Part shown: piece by piece, positions 26,082 to 36,129 of the stretch
Layout of the letters: each line of letters begins with the position of its first letter
Position numbering within the stretch: position 1 is the stretch's first letter
Origin: an uncultured Treponema sp.
GTDB lineage: Bacteria > Spirochaetota > Spirochaetia > Treponematales > Treponemataceae
Length of the DNA: 64,000 nt
Reading direction: 5' to 3'
Assembly (NCBI GenBank): GCA_900319625.1
Contig: ONPD01000005.1
Span: 181,041 to 245,040 of the forward strand
Made by a program: the position numbers and the translations under genes
The notes under the pieces: generated by a model
The model's input: only the letters and a program-made list of their open reading frames with translations
The model's database searches: none
What the model was told of the DNA's origin: nothing

Positions 26082-28574
26082 TCACTTAACCTTAAAATCA
26101 ATGGCTTCGTTTGCCGGAAGAGGCTTACTGAAGAAGTATCCCTGAATTGTGTCTGCGCCAAACTCCTGCAGGCGCTTGAACTGCCATTCTTCCTCCACAC
26201 CTTCAATAATCATTTCCTTGTTCAGGTCGTGCATTAAGTGAATTATGTTCTTTATGAATGAGTCCTTACCATCAACAAGGTAGGTATCTACCAGCGATTT
26301 ATCCAGCTTGATTACGTCTACAGGAATATAAGTAAGATAGCCCAGAGAAGAATAACCGGTTCCAAAATCGTCCATCAAAAGCTTAATGCCCATCTCCTTG
26401 AAGCGGCGGAAAATATCGTCGGCAAGGGCAGATTTTTCAAGGAAAAGACCTTCCGTAATTTCAATTTTTATGAGATTTGCCGGAACATCGTATTTTTTCA
26501 AAAGCTCTTCAAGAAAGGCAATATAACCGTGGTCATTGAGCTGATTACTTGAATAGTTTATCGAAACCGGCTTTAGAGTTTTTCCTTCGTTGCGCCAGTC
26601 TACAATCTGCCTGATTACAAGCTCCGTCGTAATTCGTCCGATTTTCCAGATCCAGCCGTTACGCTCCGCAACAGGAATGAACTTTCCAGGATACATTCCC
26701 GGCTCCTTCATTCGGATTAAAGCCTCGTAACCGTTAACCTCTTTTGTCTGTGAATCAACCTGAGGCTGATATACCATAAAGAAACCGTCGTTGGTAAAGG
26801 CCGCTTCAAGCTTTTCCTTGATTTCCTTTTCTTCACGTTCCTTGGCTTTCATATCATCATCAAAAAGCGAAGCGCCGTTTCTTCCGTGATTTTTTGCCTC
26901 ATACATAGCACTTTCGGCATTACTTATTAGCGTTTCAGATGAAGAAATTCCATCAGACTGGGCAATTCCAAGGCTTGCCGTAATTGCAAGAGTTTCATCA
27001 CCAAGAGGAATTGGAGCTCGAATATCATCAAGAATTTTAAGGATTTTCGGATGGTCAGGAGTAAACCTTTCACCAGGGGCAAAGATGATAAATTCATCAC
27101 CGCCATAACGTCCAATCATCCAGTCATCCTCATTAGCCATACTTTTAAGAATAGCTACAATATACTGAAGAACACTGTCCGCAAAGCTGTGCCCGTAGTT
27201 CTCATTAAGAGCCTTAAAGCCGTCAATATCAATAATTACAATAGAATAAACGTCATTTTCCTTTACGATTTCATGCAGCTTCTGGGTAATAGTCTTACGG
27301 TTCAGAACATCAAGAACCTCATCAAATTCAGTCTGATAGCGGAGCTCGTTTTCTGATTTTACAAGATTATCACGGGAAAGCATAAGCTCGCGGTTAACAG
27401 AACGGGTCCTGATTGAAGTTACAACGCTTGAAATCACAATCAAAAGAAGTCCGATAAAGATGAGAAGAACAGAGTATAAAAGGAATTTAAGATCCCTGAG
27501 AGATTCCAGAGGACGGTTACAGAAAACAGTATTTTCAGGCAGCAGTGAAAAATCAAGGTGATTTTTCTTCATAAGCTGCCAGTCAAAAATACAAAAGCCG
27601 GGACTTGAATAGGAAAGAGGAATTGTTGAAATATCCTTTCCGGAAAGAACTTCGTTTAGTATGCTTCCAGCGCGGAAAGTCTGATCTTCGAAGTCCATGT
27701 AATAGCTTCCGATAATTCCCTTACCTTCTCCACCGACGTAATTTCTGAAAATTGGAACTTTAGTATTATTTACGACAGTATTCGTGCGCGATTCCATCGA
27801 ATAAAGATTTCCATACTTATCCGAATAGCAGGTCATATAGAAGAGAATTGAATCTTCCGGCAGCGTTTGAAGGGTATGAATCAATTCATCCTGAGAAAGC
27901 TTTGTAGCATCAAGATCTACAATAGAATAATCAGAATTCCTTTTCATAAAATCTCTGAAAACCTGAAAATCCTGAATACCGGCTTCAGAATTATCGTGGA
28001 GGGCAACAAGAGTTTTATTATTGGGGTAAAGACTGATAGCAAGATTTATAAGATTACTGAGAAACTGATTTTCATAAAAACCGGTGATAAGAGGATTTGC
28101 AGCGGCTTTTTCGGCAACAAAAATATTATTTACACCAAAGAAAACCATTGGAAGACCTTTGAAAAGTTCATCCTGATAAGTGAGGGCAAAATTTAGGGCA
28201 ACATCATCAGCAATAAGAACCGCTTCATAGTCCGTATGTCTTCTCAGGCGGGAAGCAAGGAAATCATGGAAATTTATTATGTCCTGCTCCGAATTGTAGC
28301 TTTTTGCGTCCATATAGTAGACATCGTATTCAATTCCGTTTTGATAAAGACTCCGTTCAAGCCCGGCATTCTGAGCCTGATGAGTAAAATAGAGAGGATG
28401 ATAAGAGCGTAAAAAAAGAATTCTGTGCTGAACCGGAATCTGTTTCTGAGGCTGATGTGAAGCATGTATTCCTGACAGAAAACCAATCATCAGAAGAACA
28501 GAACTTATAAAGCATATAACGCTTAAGATACCGGAAAGAGCAATCAGTGATTTTACTGGTATTTTTTTTCTCAT
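26082..28574 (-). CDS. Periplasmic-sensor GGDEF-EAL protein, both active sites intact
   Basis: The start is placed at the ATG at 28574 (24 codons inside the longest frame), since an AGGA site and a TATAAT box precede it. The protein has an N-terminal helix and a periplasmic ABC_sub_bind-like sensor (about 40-345, RILFLRSYHPLYF). A second helix (about 365-390) precedes a canonical GGDEF (GRYGGDEFIIFAP) and an EAL domain. All EAL marker residues are present: YEALIRM, INYSSNQ, IEITEGLF, MDDFGTGYSSLG, IKLDKS, IEGVEE. It could make or break c-di-GMP. Sugar or small-molecule sensing is inferred from the sensor fold. Confidence 0.9.
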   Translation of the reverse strand: MRKKIPVKSLIALSGILSVICFISSVLLMIGFLSGIHASHQPQKQIPVQHRILFLRSYHPLYFTHQAQNAGLERSLYQNGIEYDVYYMDAKSYNSEQDIINFHDFLASRLRRHTDYEAVLIADDVALNFALTYQDELFKGLPMVFFGVNNIFVAEKAAANPLITGFYENQFLSNLINLAISLYPNNKTLVALHDNSEAGIQDFQVFRDFMKRNSDYSIVDLDATKLSQDELIHTLQTLPEDSILFYMTCYSDKYGNLYSMESRTNTVVNNTKVPIFRNYVGGEGKGIIGSYYMDFEDQTFRAGSILNEVLSGKDISTIPLSYSSPGFCIFDWQLMKKNHLDFSLLPENTVFCNRPLESLRDLKFLLYSVLLIFIGLLLIVISSVVTSIRTRSVNRELMLSRDNLVKSENELRYQTEFDEVLDVLNRKTITQKLHEIVKENDVYSIVIIDIDGFKALNENYGHSFADSVLQYIVAILKSMANEDDWMIGRYGGDEFIIFAPGERFTPDHPKILKILDDIRAPIPLGDETLAITASLGIAQSDGISSSETLISNAESAMYEAKNHGRNGASLFDDDMKAKEREEKEIKEKLEAAFTNDGFFMVYQPQVDSQTKEVNGYEALIRMKEPGMYPGKFIPVAERNGWIWKIGRITTELVIRQIVDWRNEGKTLKPVSINYSSNQLNDHGYIAFLEELLKKYDVPANLIKIEITEGLFLEKSALADDIFRRFKEMGIKLLMDDFGTGYSSLGYLTYIPVDVIKLDKSLVDTYLVDGKDSFIKNIIHLMHDLNKEMIIEGVEEEWQFKRLQEFGADTIQGYFFSKPLPANEAIDFKVK

Positions 28575-28743
28575 AAAAAATCCTGATTCTATTATAACAT
28601 AGTTTTTTAATATTAAAAGGAAAGATTTAGTTAAAATTCCAGGCAACTTTAAGGCAACCTAAAAATAGGTTTGTAATTTTTTTAAGAATATGAGATATTA
28701 GGAAATACGAAAACGTTATAGTGTTTTTATTAGAGAGGATTTT

Positions 28744-31521
28744 ATGACTTTTGCAGAAAAAATGCTTGAAGCTGCCGAGGAAGGCATTGTTTTATTGAAA
28801 AATGAAAATCAGACTTTGCCATTGAAAGCTTCTGATACAGTGAGCGTATTCGGACGAATTCAGTTTGATTTTTACCGCTCAGGTTCCGGTTCCGGCGGTT
28901 CGGTTCACGTTCCCTATACAACAAATCTTACAGATTCTCTTATTGAACTTGAAGAAAAAGGCGGATTTGCAAAAGTAAACAGGGAGCTGGCTCAAACTTA
29001 CCGCGACTGGATTAAAAATAATCCTTTTGATAACGGAGCTGGCTGGGCTCAGGAGCCTTTTACTCAGGCAGATATGGAAATTTCTTCCCAGCTGGCTTGT
29101 GAAAATGCAAAAAAATCTGACAAGGCTTTATATGTAATCGGACGATTGGCCGGTGAAGACCGCGATTTTGTAAATGAAAAAGGAAGCTGGCTTCTTTCTG
29201 ATGCTGAACGAAAAAATATCCGTACTTTGTGCGAAAGCTTTGAAAAAGTAGTAATTGTTTTTAATACCTGCGGAATCATGGATACTTCCTGGATAAATGA
29301 CGCAGAATTCAAGGGCCACATCACTGCCGTTTTGTACGTATGGCACGGCGGACAGGAAGGTGGACGCGCTGCGGCAAATATCCTTACAGGAAAGGCATTT
29401 CCATGCGGAAAACTGACTGATACAATCGCTTATTCCCTTGAAGATTATCCTTCTACAAAGAATTTTGCCCGCGTTGAAAATATTTATCAGGAAGATATTT
29501 ACGTCGGCTACCGATACTTTTCAACCTTTGCAAAAGACAAAGTTCTTTTCCCATTTGGATTCGGACTTTCTTATGCAAAATTTGAACTTGGAAAGGCAGT
29601 CGTAAAGGCCGGCCCGGACGGAAAAATCACAGTAAAAATTGATGTAAAAAATATCAGTAAGGATTATGCCGGAAAGGAAATAGTTCAGCTTTACTATAAG
29701 GCACCAAATGCTCCTCTTCAGACACCTGCCCGCCAGCTTGCGGCTTTTGCAAAGACAAAGCTTCTGCAGCCGGGAAAATCTGAAACTCTTGAAATGACCT
29801 TTGACCGCAGCCTTATGGCTTCTTATGATGATTCGGGCGTAACCGGTCACGCTTATGCCTGGGTTTTGCAGAAGGGTGATTACAGACTTTTTGCCGGAAC
29901 AGATGTCGCTACTGCGGCTGAAATCGAAGGCGGAAAAATCACACTTGATGAAACTATTGTTGTCCAGCAGCTTGAGCAGAACGGCGCTCCGGACAAGAGC
30001 TTTAAGAGAATTAAGCAGGGGGCCTGCCGGGTGGAAGGGGCCGCTGAGCTTTCGGAAGAAGACGTACCTCTCAGCAAGGTTGACATCCAGGCAAGAATTG
30101 ACGCCCACCTGCCAAAAGAAATTCCTTTTACAGGCAACAAGGGCATAACCTTTGACGATGTAAAAAAAGACCGGGCAAAGCTTGACGTCTTTATCGGCCA
30201 GCTCAATGTAGACGAGCTTTCTACGATGATCCGAGGAGAAGGAATGCTGAGCCGCAAGGTAACTCCGGGAATTGCTTCGGCTTTCGGTGGACTCAGCGAA
30301 GTTCTTCACGATACATATAAGATTCCTGTTGCGGGCTGTTCTGACGGTCCCAGCGGAATCCGAATGGATACAGGAACTGAAGCTAACCTTGTTCCGATTG
30401 GAACTCAGCTTGCCTGCTCATGGAACCTGCCTTTAATCCGCGAGCTTTACGTTTTTGAAGGCAAGGAGCTTTTGCAGAACAATATCGACGCCCTTCTGGG
30501 ACCTGGAATCAACATTCACAGAAATCCTTTGAACGGCCGAAACTTTGAATATTTTTCAGAAGATCCTCTTCTTACAGGACTTGTTGCCTGCGTTGAAATC
30601 GAAGGTATTAAGGAAGGCGGCTCAAATGCAACCGTTAAGCACTATGCCCTAAACTCTCAGGAAACTGAACGCCGCAAGGCTGATGCAATTTTGAGTGAAC
30701 GTGCCCTGCGCGAAATCTACCTCAAGGGCTTTGAAATTGCCGTAAAAAACAGCCCTCTCTGTTCGATTATGACTTCATACAACCCTATTCAGGGACACTG
30801 GGCCGCATCAAACTACGAGCTTGTAAATGCAATTCTGCGCCAGGAATGGGGCTACAGGGGAATCGTTATGACAGACTGGTGGTGTTCTATGAACGACTGC
30901 GTTGATAAGAGCTTCCTTTCTGTAAAAAACACCGCTTCTATGCTGCGGGCCGCAACTGACGTTTACATGGTTGTTGATAATAACGGAGCCGAAAAAAACA
31001 GCTACGGTGATAATATCAAGGAAAGCATTGAGAAGGGAAAATTTACTCTTGCTGAACTGCAGACCGCTGTCCGCCGTATTCTTAATTTTATTCTTGATGC
31101 TCCGGTTTCTAAACGCGAGCTTGGAGACCTTATTAAAATCAGCACAGTTGAACCTGCAGGCGAGGATTTAAGTAAGCTTACAGTCCTCAAGGGTGAAGAA
31201 GAAATTATTCCGGAAGAAAATAAGGAATACGCTTTGCAGATTGAAGAAGACGGAATCTATTCTGTATTTGGAACTATGTGCAAGGTTGAAAACACAGTTT
31301 CTCAGTCATCAACAATCATCTTTGTGAACGACCAGCCGCTTGCTTCTTTTGAGTGCCGCACAACAAATGCAAAGGATGTCTTTGTAAATGCAAATCAGCT
31401 CAAGCTTAAGAAGGGCCTTTATAAAATCCGCATGGAACACACAAAGAAAGGAATTGAAATTAAAAAGCTTAAGTTTACAACCTTTAATTTTAATCCGGTT
31501 GCAGCAGGCTATCTGGATTAA
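28744..31521 (+). CDS. Glycoside hydrolase family 3 with permuted domain order
   Basis: The 925-residue protein is probably a beta-glucosidase or related exo-enzyme. Domain order is reversed relative to most GH3. The alpha/beta GH3_C domain comes first (about 1-215, GIVLLKNENQTLPLK, GEDRDF). An FN3-like domain follows (about 275-375). The GH3 TIM barrel comes third (about 495-775), with the nucleophile Asp in GIVMTDWW and the conserved KHYALNSQE. A C-terminal beta-rich extension of about 120 residues ends it. No signal peptide is present, so it is cytoplasmic and likely acts on imported oligosaccharides. AGAGAGGA precedes the ATG. A weak hairpin, AACCT-AGGTT, lies just upstream. Confidence 0.92.
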   Translation: MTFAEKMLEAAEEGIVLLKNENQTLPLKASDTVSVFGRIQFDFYRSGSGSGGSVHVPYTTNLTDSLIELEEKGGFAKVNRELAQTYRDWIKNNPFDNGAGWAQEPFTQADMEISSQLACENAKKSDKALYVIGRLAGEDRDFVNEKGSWLLSDAERKNIRTLCESFEKVVIVFNTCGIMDTSWINDAEFKGHITAVLYVWHGGQEGGRAAANILTGKAFPCGKLTDTIAYSLEDYPSTKNFARVENIYQEDIYVGYRYFSTFAKDKVLFPFGFGLSYAKFELGKAVVKAGPDGKITVKIDVKNISKDYAGKEIVQLYYKAPNAPLQTPARQLAAFAKTKLLQPGKSETLEMTFDRSLMASYDDSGVTGHAYAWVLQKGDYRLFAGTDVATAAEIEGGKITLDETIVVQQLEQNGAPDKSFKRIKQGACRVEGAAELSEEDVPLSKVDIQARIDAHLPKEIPFTGNKGITFDDVKKDRAKLDVFIGQLNVDELSTMIRGEGMLSRKVTPGIASAFGGLSEVLHDTYKIPVAGCSDGPSGIRMDTGTEANLVPIGTQLACSWNLPLIRELYVFEGKELLQNNIDALLGPGINIHRNPLNGRNFEYFSEDPLLTGLVACVEIEGIKEGGSNATVKHYALNSQETERRKADAILSERALREIYLKGFEIAVKNSPLCSIMTSYNPIQGHWAASNYELVNAILRQEWGYRGIVMTDWWCSMNDCVDKSFLSVKNTASMLRAATDVYMVVDNNGAEKNSYGDNIKESIEKGKFTLAELQTAVRRILNFILDAPVSKRELGDLIKISTVEPAGEDLSKLTVLKGEEEIIPEENKEYALQIEEDGIYSVFGTMCKVENTVSQSSTIIFVNDQPLASFECRTTNAKDVFVNANQLKLKKGLYKIRMEHTKKGIEIKKLKFTTFNFNPVAAGYLD

Positions 31522-31545
31522 AAAACTTTCGCCTATTCCCATAAT

Positions 31546-31621
31546 CGCATAAATACAGTATAAATATACAAAAGAAGTGATTTTTATGCATATTTATACT
31601 GAAAGTCTGCATAAATATTCA
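31546..31621 (+). promoter_or_regulatory. ARG-box-like operators upstream of argJ
   Basis: Four AT-rich half-palindromic sites precede argJ: CGCATAAATACAG (31546), GTATAAATATACA (about 31558), TGCATATTTATACT (31587-31600) and TGCATAAATATTCA (31608-31621). The last two match the ARG-box style (TGAATnnnnATTCA) and their centres are 21 bp apart, the spacing of paired ArgR sites in E. coli. An ArgR homologue would have to be encoded elsewhere. Confidence 0.55.
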
Positions 31622-31647
31622 GATAATTATACCTGCGGGGTGCGATT

Positions 31648-32925
31648 ATGAGCGAAATTAAATTTATTGAAGGCGGCGTTACAGCAGCAAAAGGCTTTAC
31701 TGCAAACGGTATTTTGTGCCACATCAAGGCAAGCCGCAAAACTAACGATACAGCCCTTGTTGTATCAGAAGTTCCTTGTTCGGCTGCCGGAGTTTTTACA
31801 CAGAACCGGGTAAAAGCAGAAAGCGTAAAACTTTCAAAGAAGAATATTGAAAACGGCCGCATTCAGGCAATCATCGCTAACAGCGGAAATGCTAACTGCT
31901 GTACCGGCGAGCAGGGCGCTCAGAATGCATTTAGAATGGCTAAGGCCGTAGAAAAAGTTACCGGCGTTCCAGCCGATGACGTAATCGTATGTTCTACCGG
32001 CGTAATCGGAGCCCAGCTTCCTGTAGAAAAAATTGAAGAAAATATTGATGCACTTGCAAAGGGACTTTCAAAAGAAGGCCACAAGGAAGCCCGCATCGCA
32101 ATCATGACAACTGATACAAAATTCAAAGAGTGTGCCGTAGAGTTCACACTTGGCGGAAAAATCTGTCACATGGGAACAATGTGTAAGGGAAGCGGAATGA
32201 TTCACATCAACCTGGGAACCATGCTTTCTTTCATCACAACTGATGCCGCAATCAGCCCGAAAATGATTGATAAGGCTTTGCGCGAATCAATTAAGGGAAC
32301 CTACAACTGCGTAAGCGTAGACGGAGATACATCTACAAACGACACTCTGGTTCTTCTGGCAAACGGAATGGCAGGCAACGCAGAAATTACTGCTGAAGGC
32401 CCGGATTATGACGAATTCCTTGCAGCCCTTAATAAGCTAAACCGCGTAATGGCAATGAAAATTGCAGCCGACGGAGAAGGCGCTACCCGCCTTGTTCAGT
32501 GCACTGTAAACGGAGCCAGCTCTGTTGAAGCTGCCCGCGGCCTTGCAAAAGAAGTTATTTCTTCAAGTCTTGTAAAAGCCGCTATGTTTGGAGCAGATGC
32601 AAACTTCGGCCGCTTCCTCTGTGCAATGGGTTACAGCGGAATTGACTTTGACCCAATGAAAACAAACATCTGGTTTACAAGCAAGAGCGGTGCAAAACGC
32701 TACTTCGACGATAACGACAACTTTGAAGTTCACGGTGAAAACAGCGTAAAGGTTTACGAAAACGGAGTTCCTTTGAACTTTGACGAAGACCTTGCAAAGA
32801 AAATTATGAGCGAAGAAGCCGTAGAAATCTTAGTTCAGTGCGGCGACGGCAATGCCAGCGGAACAGCCTGGGGCTGCGATTTGACTTATGATTATGTAAA
32901 AATTAACGGAGATTACAGGACTTAA
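31648..32925 (+). CDS. argJ: Bifunctional glutamate N-acetyltransferase / amino-acid acetyltransferase
   Basis: The 425-residue Ntn-type enzyme recycles acetyl groups in arginine synthesis. The self-cleavage site is in [15 protein letters not shown] (Thr nucleophile after Gly instead of the usual Ala). Other family motifs are [33 protein letters not shown] and FGADANFGR. It is a two-gene operon with argB (2 bp gap) and has ARG-box-like sites in front. N-acetylglutamate synthesis may also be covered by this protein if it is the bifunctional type. Confidence 0.95.
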   Translation: MSEIKFIEGGVTAAKGFTANGILCHIKASRKTNDTALVVSEVPCSAAGVFTQNRVKAESVKLSKKNIENGRIQAIIANSGNANCCTGEQGAQNAFRMAKAVEKVTGVPADDVIVCSTGVIGAQLPVEKIEENIDALAKGLSKEGHKEARIAIMTTDTKFKECAVEFTLGGKICHMGTMCKGSGMIHINLGTMLSFITTDAAISPKMIDKALRESIKGTYNCVSVDGDTSTNDTLVLLANGMAGNAEITAEGPDYDEFLAALNKLNRVMAMKIAADGEGATRLVQCTVNGASSVEAARGLAKEVISSSLVKAAMFGADANFGRFLCAMGYSGIDFDPMKTNIWFTSKSGAKRYFDDNDNFEVHGENSVKVYENGVPLNFDEDLAKKIMSEEAVEILVQCGDGNASGTAWGCDLTYDYVKINGDYRT

Positions 32926-32927
32926 CT

Positions 32928-33806
32928 ATGGAAAACAAAAATAACGTTGAAAACTTAAACAGCGACCAGTGGTCGGAAGTTCTTGTGCAGGCCCTGCCTT
33001 ACTTTAAGGAATGGTGCGGAAAAATTGTTGTTGTAAAATACGGCGGAAACGCAATGCTTAACGAAGAGCTTAAGCAGGCCGTAATGGAAGACATCGTTCT
33101 TTTGAATACAATCGGAATTAAGGTTGTACTTGTTCACGGCGGCGGCCCAGAAATCAACCATATGCTGGACCGCGTTGGTAAAGAAAGCAAATTCGTTGAC
33201 GGCCTGCGCTATACAGACGGCGAAACAATGGAAATTGTTCAGATGGTTCTTACAGGAAAGCTGAACAAGGATATCGTAGGAATCCTTTTGCAGAAGGGTG
33301 GAAAGGCTGTAGGACTCAGCGGTGTTGATGCCGGCCTCCTCCGCGCAAAGAAAACTGATAAAGATTTAGGCTTTGTAGGTGAAGTTACCGACGTAAATCC
33401 GGACATCCTTCTTTCAATGCTGGACCGCGGTTTTATTCCGGTTGTTTCTACAGTTGCCCTTGGTGAACAGGGAGACGATGCCCGCTACAACATCAATGCC
33501 GACACCGCAGCCGCAAAAATTGCAGTTGCCCTCAAGGCAGAAAAGTTTGTTCAGCTTACAAACGTACCGGGAATCCTCCGCAACATCGATGACCCGACTT
33601 CCCTCATCAAGAGAATTGAGCGCACAGCCATCGGTTCCCTTAAAGCGACTGGAGTTATTGCCGGCGGTATGATTCCAAAAATCGACTGCTGCGAAACCGC
33701 CCTCAATGGCGGCGTTCCAAGAACCCACATCATCGACGGCCGAGTCCCACATTCCCTGCTGATAGAGATGTTCAGCGACCGCGGTATCGGAACTATGGTA
33801 TACTAA
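32928..33806 (+). CDS. argB: Acetylglutamate kinase
   Basis: The 292-residue amino-acid kinase phosphorylates N-acetylglutamate, the second arginine step. Family signatures include [26 protein letters not shown], the [15 protein letters not shown] helix, LTNVPGI and GGMIPKI. The N-terminal helix resembles that of arginine-inhibited hexameric kinases, so feedback control is plausible. The gene begins 2 bp after argJ and is closed by a perfect 16-bp palindrome terminator. Confidence 0.96.
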   Translation: MENKNNVENLNSDQWSEVLVQALPYFKEWCGKIVVVKYGGNAMLNEELKQAVMEDIVLLNTIGIKVVLVHGGGPEINHMLDRVGKESKFVDGLRYTDGETMEIVQMVLTGKLNKDIVGILLQKGGKAVGLSGVDAGLLRAKKTDKDLGFVGEVTDVNPDILLSMLDRGFIPVVSTVALGEQGDDARYNINADTAAAKIAVALKAEKFVQLTNVPGILRNIDDPTSLIKRIERTAIGSLKATGVIAGGMIPKIDCCETALNGGVPRTHIIDGRVPHSLLIEMFSDRGIGTMVY

Positions 33807-33813
33807 ATGAAAG

Positions 33814-33834
33814 GGAGCCTTAAGGCTCCTTTTA
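33814..33834 (+). terminator. Bidirectional terminator between argB and the GGDEF-EAL gene
   Basis: GGAGCCTTAAGGCTCC is a perfect 16-bp palindrome followed by TTTTATTATTTT on the plus strand. It lies between two convergent genes. Confidence 0.75.
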
Positions 33835-36129
33835 TTATTTTGTATATTTCTTTTCAAAATCCGTTATCATCATCGGTTTCGAATAATAATATCCCTGCAT
33901 ATAATCGCACTTAAGCTGCTGAAGAATATCATACTGCTTCTGGTGCTCAACGCCCTGCGAAATTACAATCATGTTAAGAGTCTTTGCAAGAGAAACCATA
34001 AACCTCAGAATCTTATAGCTTCGGTCTTCATTTTCAGATTCCGAAAGGAAAAGCATATCAATTTTAAGAAAGTCTGCCCGAACATCCTTAAGGAGATTAA
34101 GAGAAGAATAGCCCCGGCCAAAATTATCAATTCCAACCTTAATTCCGAAATCCTGCAGCTTACGAAGCAGAACCTTTGCACCGTTAGAATCAGCGGTAAG
34201 AAGTGTCTCCTTAAATTCAAGATAAAGCCTGGAAGGATTTATTCCGTATTTTTCAACCAGTCCGGTAACTACATCATAAATATTCATATAGTAAATATCT
34301 TTTGTAGAAATATTTACCGAAATAATCTTATCTTCCTGCCCGTTTTCCTGCCAGAATTTCAAAATTCTGATTGCCCGTTCAATTACATAAGTATCAAGGA
34401 CGTGAATAAGCGAATGATCTTCCAGTACCTTAAGGAAGTACTGAGGTTTTTCTACGCCGACCGCAGGGTGATTCCAGTAAACAAAGGCTTCCGCACCAAC
34501 ACACTTATCCTTGCTGTCAAAAATCGGCTGTAGCTGAAGATTAAACTGTTCATTCCTGATTGCATCAGGGAAGTCTGTAGTTATATCCTTTTCCAGAAGA
34601 ATCTTTTCCATTAATTCAGAGGTGTAATAAATGTAGGAGCCCTTGTAGTCAACCGGCATAGCACGAAGGGCCATAAGGGCCTCATCATAAAGCATCTGGG
34701 CGTTTTCAAAAAATCCGTGAGTTTCAGAAACTCCAAGAACAATCTTCAAGGAATAGTTACTTGTCTTAATCAGATGCTTTACAGGAAGAGTGGCATTATC
34801 AAAAACCTCCGGATTAAAAGCATCCTTAGGAATAAATACTGCAAATTTATCTTCCGAAATACGGCCAAAAACATATTCAGGACAAGAGCCTTTTCCCTTC
34901 TTTATCATTTCAGCTTCAAGCTTAAGAATCTGATCTCCTGTTTTTCTTCCAAAAACCTCATTTACAAGCTTAAAGCCCTGAATATTTGAAACAAGCATAA
35001 CCCTTTCTGCGTCGGGATTATCTTTAATCAAGGCATTACATTCTTCAAAAAACTTGTTGCGGTTATAAATTCCGGTAAGGGCATCATGAGTAGAAATATA
35101 TTTTAGTTTATTAATTCTAGCCTCACGTTCCGTTGTATCAACAAGCTTCAAAAAGCTGCCGATAGGGACCTTGGAATAAAAAAGTCTTTCATATTCAAAA
35201 AGGAAGGTATGAAGAACCCCATTTACATCAACCTTTTCCTGCCAGAAAAAATGTCCATTATTTTCATTATCAGCAGCGGCAATTTTTTCCCGCACTCTAT
35301 CCGTTGCAAACTGCTTGTTAAATCTTGAATCACCGGCAAAAAGTTCTTTTACATAATCATTAACATAAATACACTGATTATTGATATTAAAATAAAAAAT
35401 ACCGTCGTTGATTACACTGTTTACCCTTTCAAGCGCCAGCAAAATCATACGGCTTGGAACCTTGTAGGCACAGCACCAGCAGACATAGGCGCCGAAAACT
35501 CCATAAAGAAGGATTGAAAAATCCAGAGGAAAATCCCTTGAATAACAATAGTAATTGCAAAGAATTATCAGAATATAACTTATAAAAATTGACAGGTACT
35601 TAGCCTTATAATAAAAAGGCGCAGCAATGCTCTCATAGGCCAGAATTATAAAGCTCTGAAGCACCATTAAATAACAGAAACCAATATGAACATAATGTAA
35701 TGGCGTCATAATCAGGCTCCAGTATTCAAAACCATAGTCTGATATAACGTTTACAAGATAGAAGGAATGATGGGTAAAATTATTGATAATTAGGGAAATT
35801 GTATCGATTACACAGGGAATTATATAAATCCAGTATATCTTTTTTACTATTTTTTTATGCCCCGTGAATTCAAAAGCAAACTTATAGATAAAAAAAGCCA
35901 TCCAGATAGTTCCGATAAAATAAACAGAATCAATAAATACTGCATATTCAGCTTTTTTCTGGAAGAAAAAGAGAACATAAAGAGGAACAACTGCCATTCC
36001 AACAATCATTGCGTTCCTGATACTCTTTATATAATCAACTTTTGTGTTATATAAATTAACCACAAAGGAAAGAAGAACAGAAGTGAGAATTGCAGATGCA
36101 ACGGCATAAATAAGCTTAAAAGTAAACAT
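33835..36129 (-). CDS. GGDEF-EAL-like membrane protein with decayed catalytic sites
   Basis: The 764-residue protein has 7-8 hydrophobic helices at about 1-225, a PAS-like linker (about 235-330), a GGDEF-like domain (about 345-500) and an EAL-like domain (about 505-755). The GGDEF motif is degenerate (RISEDKF). The EAL site is also damaged: EAF replaces EAL, LEFKE replaces LEITE, DNFG replaces DDFG and SQGVE replaces EGVE. It therefore probably binds, or no longer processes, c-di-GMP. Its start codon overlaps the stop of the next upstream gene (TGATG). It is a paralog of that neighbour. Confidence 0.9.
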   Translation of the reverse strand: MFTFKLIYAVASAILTSVLLSFVVNLYNTKVDYIKSIRNAMIVGMAVVPLYVLFFFQKKAEYAVFIDSVYFIGTIWMAFFIYKFAFEFTGHKKIVKKIYWIYIIPCVIDTISLIINNFTHHSFYLVNVISDYGFEYWSLIMTPLHYVHIGFCYLMVLQSFIILAYESIAAPFYYKAKYLSIFISYILIILCNYYCYSRDFPLDFSILLYGVFGAYVCWCCAYKVPSRMILLALERVNSVINDGIFYFNINNQCIYVNDYVKELFAGDSRFNKQFATDRVREKIAAADNENNGHFFWQEKVDVNGVLHTFLFEYERLFYSKVPIGSFLKLVDTTEREARINKLKYISTHDALTGIYNRNKFFEECNALIKDNPDAERVMLVSNIQGFKLVNEVFGRKTGDQILKLEAEMIKKGKGSCPEYVFGRISEDKFAVFIPKDAFNPEVFDNATLPVKHLIKTSNYSLKIVLGVSETHGFFENAQMLYDEALMALRAMPVDYKGSYIYYTSELMEKILLEKDITTDFPDAIRNEQFNLQLQPIFDSKDKCVGAEAFVYWNHPAVGVEKPQYFLKVLEDHSLIHVLDTYVIERAIRILKFWQENGQEDKIISVNISTKDIYYMNIYDVVTGLVEKYGINPSRLYLEFKETLLTADSNGAKVLLRKLQDFGIKVGIDNFGRGYSSLNLLKDVRADFLKIDMLFLSESENEDRSYKILRFMVSLAKTLNMIVISQGVEHQKQYDILQQLKCDYMQGYYYSKPMMITDFEKKYTK

